From Chaunax sp. Z400 (Eukaryota; Chordata; Actinopteri; Lophiiformes; Chaunacidae): a DNA stretch of 64,000 bases. The notes under the pieces are model-generated. The model was not told the DNA's origin and ran no database searches. It worked only from the letters and a program-made list of their open reading frames with translations. The stretch spans positions 30,663,839 through 30,727,838 of the forward strand of contig CM075189.1 of the NCBI GenBank assembly GCA_037577475.1, read 5' to 3'. The position numbers and the translations under genes are program-made. Positions 59,897 to 64,000 of this stretch are shown here, piece by piece; within the stretch, counting starts at the first letter, position 1, and every line of letters begins with the position of its first letter.

Positions 59897-60959
59897 CTGA
59901 ATGAGACACAACAATTAGCGGCATCAAAACACCCGAATGGGCAAAACAAAGTCAAAATGCAGAACAAAGAGGAGGTAAAAGGCAGATGGGAATATTTGTT
60001 TCCTCTGACCTTTCTCACAATTTGTGCAGATAAAACTGACATCACATTCTGTGTTGTGATGTATTTAAAATGGATTTAAAGAGAAAACCCACATTATTTA
60101 TGATCATCTCTTTATTCCTTATCAGCCAGTCAGGGGAGAGTGGGGCGCATTTTCCTTTGAATAAAAAATGTGATTATTTCTTTGAGTCACACTGATCTTG
60201 TTTTCATACAATGTGAGCTTCAAATGACCACTTGATGTTTCTTTCTAGGGCCCACTGTTCTTGTACTGTACAATAGATCATAATCACAAGGTGGCCATTT
60301 TTCTGTGATGTCTCTTCACTCTCTGGGTGGAAAGCTCAAATATCATACTGGTATGTTCTGTGTTGCAAATTATATTAACACAGCTAATCTGACAAATATT
60401 TATCATTCCCCATGATCAAGAAACTGAAAACACATTGGATAGTGATAATCTGGAGGAACACAGCCATTTTCTCCGAGTGTTGTGTCAATATCAGAACTTT
60501 AGTGAACCAATAGTGGACCAATTCAAGGTCTGCAGTGTAATGTCAAAAACGGTATCACTGTCTGAGAACTAACTACCATCATCAGGCCTTTTTTTTCAAT
60601 TTATAGCTCATTAGCTACCATTGAATTACAAAATACAACACAAATAAAATAGTAAAAACACTAGATCTAATCAAATGACAATGTTAGCGAGGAAGCTAAT
60701 AATCAAATATGTTGTTTTATATGCTGTTGTCTTGAGCAATGGCCTGACATCCTTAAAAAAAAAAGTAATATCTACCAAGCTTGTGGTTGTTGATCAATTG
60801 AGAAATGATAACAATATGTCAGATTCCCTGCATTTATATGACTTGCAAGCTTGCAACACATCTGTACGACATCCCAGCAATTTGTCCCAGCCTGAGAGTG
60901 ATATGAGAGGAAAATGGGCACCATGTGATTGTGGTCTATTGCCATTAAAGTGGTGGAAA

Positions 60960-62170
60960 CATGGGTAAATCCAGGGGTGAGGCCAGAGGGGTACTGGCAC
61001 CAGCTGAAATCTGATTGGCCCCTGAAGTGCCCCTGTCCTGTCACTCGTCTTTTTCTTTTTTTTGGTGGAGCCTCGATAATCTTATTTGCAAGTCAGATTT
61101 GGTAATTCCAATGTGACTTGAATGTGGCATGAGACTGTACCTGCACGGAGTCGTGCAGAAGCGCAGCCTTTCCATCCCCCACAGGAGCTTCATGGTGAGT
61201 TACGATCCCCCTCATTAGTTTGTGTTAACATGAGAAAGAGTGTTTACTAGCTGCTGTCACTGAACTCAGGTAGTTATCACCAGGTAGTTATCTACTGTAG
61301 GCAATAGGTAATGCTTCAGTTTGTTACGGTCAATGGTTCTCACATACAGTCACAAGCCTTCACACTCTAGCTCACCATCTGAAAGACTCTTATTTGTGAA
61401 ATAATGTTTCAGTCATGCCACAAGCATTAGATTAATGCCTGAAAAACTATGATGGAAGTGTGTCCTGGCTTGAATTCACCATAACATTAATGATACATGC
61501 ATACATTCTGAGAATAAAGTCACAATTCTGAGAATTATGTCAGAATTCTGACTTTTTTTCCTGACTTTTAAAACAAAAGCATATTTTTTTACACTTCTGA
61601 TTTGAGTCTAGGTGGACAAAGACATTGGATATGAATGAATTTGTGAGGTGTTTCAGTTCCAGTCATTAAAAAAACACAGAACTGTTCTAGTTTGAGAGGA
61701 ACACAATGTACATTGAGTCTGGATTTTGCTTAAAGTCATAAACAGGATTTGTCCTTGTTTGTAAACAACATTCAAAGATGGCCTCACCTCTAGTTATTCT
61801 CTTCTAAACTGTTCTATATGCTGCAATAATATACATGACCTGTTTTAAGTTCATGTGTTACTTATTTGGAAAATACTGTCTTATGTATTGTTTTTTGCAC
61901 CCCAGTTCAAAATTGAATTAATATGAAATTTAAGAGCTTTTATTTCCTAAGTTTTTTTTGACATACACAATGTGCTTCAACAAGGCACAATTTGCAAAAT
62001 ATATCTCATAATGTGTGTCTTTTCCTAAAGCTATAGAGCCAATGGCAAACAAGGAATGAAATGTATGTTGATGTTACTGAATAAGGAAATGTGCATGATG
62101 CTGGACATATACTTGGCCCGTCTGTGTAAAGTATGGTCCCTTAGTGGCCCTAGATCTGCCCCTGGTTGGT
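60960..62170 (-). mobile_element. hAT-like non-autonomous element, longer inverted copy
   Basis: On the minus strand it begins AGGGGCAGATCTAGGGCCAC near 62165 and ends CCTCTGGCCTCACCCCTGGA near 60973. It shares ends and inner blocks with 40816-41190 but keeps about 800 more bases inside. No transposase coding seen. Confidence 0.5.
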
Positions 62171-63963
62171 AAAGAAATGTTCCAACTTTGGATGGGGTAA
62201 ATCATTTTTATAACCTGCAAGACAAGTTTGCTATTAATGTCAGTCTCTAATATTGTTTACGTTCATCTTACTCCACTACTATGTTCTGTGCATGCATGGA
62301 AAGGTACATATTAACATTATGACACATATCTTTACAACGAGCATGTCTAAGCCGTGTTCAGTGTCCTCTGGAAACACTTTCATTGTCCCTCTAACACTTT
62401 CTTGTAATGTGCTTCATGCACTTGCAGCTGGTTCATCTATTTGGTTGTGTTGCGTGTGTTTGCAGCTCATTATGTATTCGTAGAACATTTCCTAAATGCT
62501 TTGTACATTTTGTCAAATTGGTGAAGATGTTTTCTTAATTTGATTTGTTTCTCCATTTGCATGTATTTTCTTAAGTTGAGCAGGTTGGCCCTTGTCGGCA
62601 ATCATGCTGCAGTAAAAATGCGTCCACAAAACAAAATGTGGTGATTTTGGGAATCAGGGTGAATAACTGATGAAAAACAGAACAAGATAAAGATGAAGAG
62701 CTGCAGGAGACAAGCTGCACACCTTCTCAGCTAGGTAACAAACTTCATAATGCCTCTGCTCCACAGATCATGGTTACATGGCCTGATGGAAAACAGCCAT
62801 TTATTGACTTGACAAGCAAAAAAACAGAAGTTTGTTTGCTGCTCTATAAACAGATACAGCAGTTGATCTTTTGAATGTTCTCACAAAGCATCAGTTTGTT
62901 CCAGCATTTCATAAAGAGTGTCTCTTTTAAATTGCTGATCTTTATAAATCTACCCTTATTATTTCCAATGGCATTTGTTTGCCAATCAAATAAATTGTGC
63001 ACAGCTTTGGTTCACTGTTATATGTAAGCCAACTCTTGTAAGATTACATTTAGTGAGCCGCAGTGACAAGAATGCTATGATTTTAAGCGTATAAAATTTG
63101 TCCTAAATGTTCACACTGATGTGACAGATAGGAAAAGCAAAGCCTCACATGCCTCCTATTCATGTGATAATGCGCTACTGCATCAGCGCTGCTCCTGCAT
63201 CAGGTCCATTTGCTTTCTCTACACTCTGTCTCTTTCAATAATTACTGAAGCTCGATCTCTCGTGCTCGGTCAATTCAAAAAGCTTTCATGTTCTACTCTA
63301 CACTATGTACTACACAGCAAACAACACCTCACATGGAATCTAAGGAGATCATTACTCCTCAGTAAAGTGCTCTCATGCGTGGCAAGACGAGTCACCGTTC
63401 ACGTCGCTCTAACAAGACATATTATGAAAATGCTAGCCTATTTATACGGTAATGCAAATCAAGAGGAAGTGGCAGGTTGCTGGGTGATAGGAGCAATCCA
63501 TTTAGCAAGACACGATGGTGAGCTGCATTTATTTTTGTAAACCAGGCTTTTGTATGCGAATCATAGAACAGGATTTTACTGTGGCTCTCAGAAGCTTCCA
63601 TTAACTCGATTTATTTCAAGAGAAACACCACCTCAGTAAAACATGTTTGACACTAACACAGTCACACTTCCTGTAAAAAGATCCAATATGGTGCATCTTA
63701 TCACTGAGGAGTACTGTAGCTTTAATACAATATACAATAATAGCACAACCCTATAGCGATTTCATTGTGTTGCGTCAGTATCATATAGTGAACCCATATG
63801 ATCCCCCAGCGCAATGTAACAAGTAGTAACACTGTCTGACTATCATCATACATTATGAAGAATGAAGGTGTATATTCTGATCACATATCTGACATCCAAT
63901 TAGTCATCTCTAAAGAATTCCATGTACAATCATTGAGTAGGAGGTTATGTGATTGGTTCACTT

Positions 63964-64000
63964 TGTCTGTCTGTCTGTCTGTCTGTTTGTTTGTTTATTT
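63964..64000. repeat. (GTCT)n/(GTTT)n repeat at the window edge
   Basis: TTTGTCTGTCTGTCTGTCTG and then GTTT units, directly after a family A start (AGGAGGTTATGTGATTGG at 63940). Confidence 0.9.

Larger units (their letters stand above)
59897..64000 (-). other. gabra2 intron upstream of the 68-base exon (continues beyond the window)
   Basis: I searched for the next alpha-subunit exon (the one normally carrying GYDNRLRPG) and did not find it, so it lies to the right. Contains the hAT-like copy at 60960-62170 and a family A start at 63930. 62170-63930 holds nothing I recognise. Confidence 0.6.

Noticed and set aside
61130..61193. Alternative 5' coding exon of gabra2
   Set aside because: Its donor would end in phase 2, whereas the 68-base exon needs phase 1; a direct join gives a stop at once. 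Its start does not resemble an alpha-subunit signal peptide.
1..64000. CRISPR arrays, operons, phage or plasmid features
   Set aside because: Direct repeats present are microsatellites or transposons; the window is plainly vertebrate.
59897..64000. Search for the next upstream gabra2 exon (GYDNRLRPG) and the signal-peptide exon
   Set aside because: No matching codons with splice sites seen on the minus strand, so they must lie outside the window.

Overview
The window is nuclear DNA from a vertebrate, almost certainly a teleost fish. Short protein-coding exons with canonical GT-AG introns are scattered through AT-rich, repeat-dense sequence. The repeats are typical of fish: Tc1-like transposons, tRNA-headed SINEs, decayed L2/CR1/Rex-type LINEs, MITEs and many microsatellites. 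Bacterial concepts such as operons, ribosome binding sites and CRISPR do not apply.

Three recognisable genes lie in tandem, all on the minus strand, so transcription runs from high to low coordinates. (1) pigg, the GPI ethanolamine phosphate transferase 2 gene, has its first six coding exons at 20287 down to 234 and runs off the left edge. They encode the N-terminal ~370 residues, which hold the alkaline-phosphatase-like catalytic domain. (2) guf1, the mitochondrial EF4/LepA-type GTPase gene, is complete: 17 coding exons from 32900 down to 23056 give a 675-residue protein with all G1-G5 motifs. (3) gabra2, a GABA-A receptor alpha subunit gene, has its last seven coding exons at 59896 down to 38970. 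They cover most of the ligand-binding domain, the Cys-loop and all four membrane segments; the first exons lie beyond the right edge. I derived every exon boundary by reading splice sites and checking that the phases join; all three frames stay open across all joins.

Layout: 1-20.3 kb pigg with large introns carrying a decayed LINE (11.0-12.5 kb), another LINE fragment (16.9-17.5 kb) and a Tc1 remnant (18.9-19.8 kb). 20.3-23.1 kb is a short intergenic spacer. 23.1-32.9 kb is compact guf1, with a Tc1-like element and two MITEs in its introns. 32.9-39.0 kb is an intergenic region with LINE-like repeat, ATT/AAT microsatellites, a consensus RFX X-box and possible plus-strand exons. 39.0-64 kb is gabra2, whose introns carry SINEs, a LINE with a SINE nested in it, hAT-like copies, a long inverted repeat and a perfect 68-bp palindrome.

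The three genes do not form a pathway: one acts in GPI-anchor synthesis in the ER, one in mitochondrial translation, one in inhibitory neurotransmission. I saw no new biological system that the sequence can prove. The best leads are the 68-bp palindrome, which looks like a template-switch mutation, and a loose set of plus-strand signals antisense to and upstream of gabra2 (X-box, PHD-like mini-exon, coding-like open frame) that may be an undescribed gene or a decayed one.
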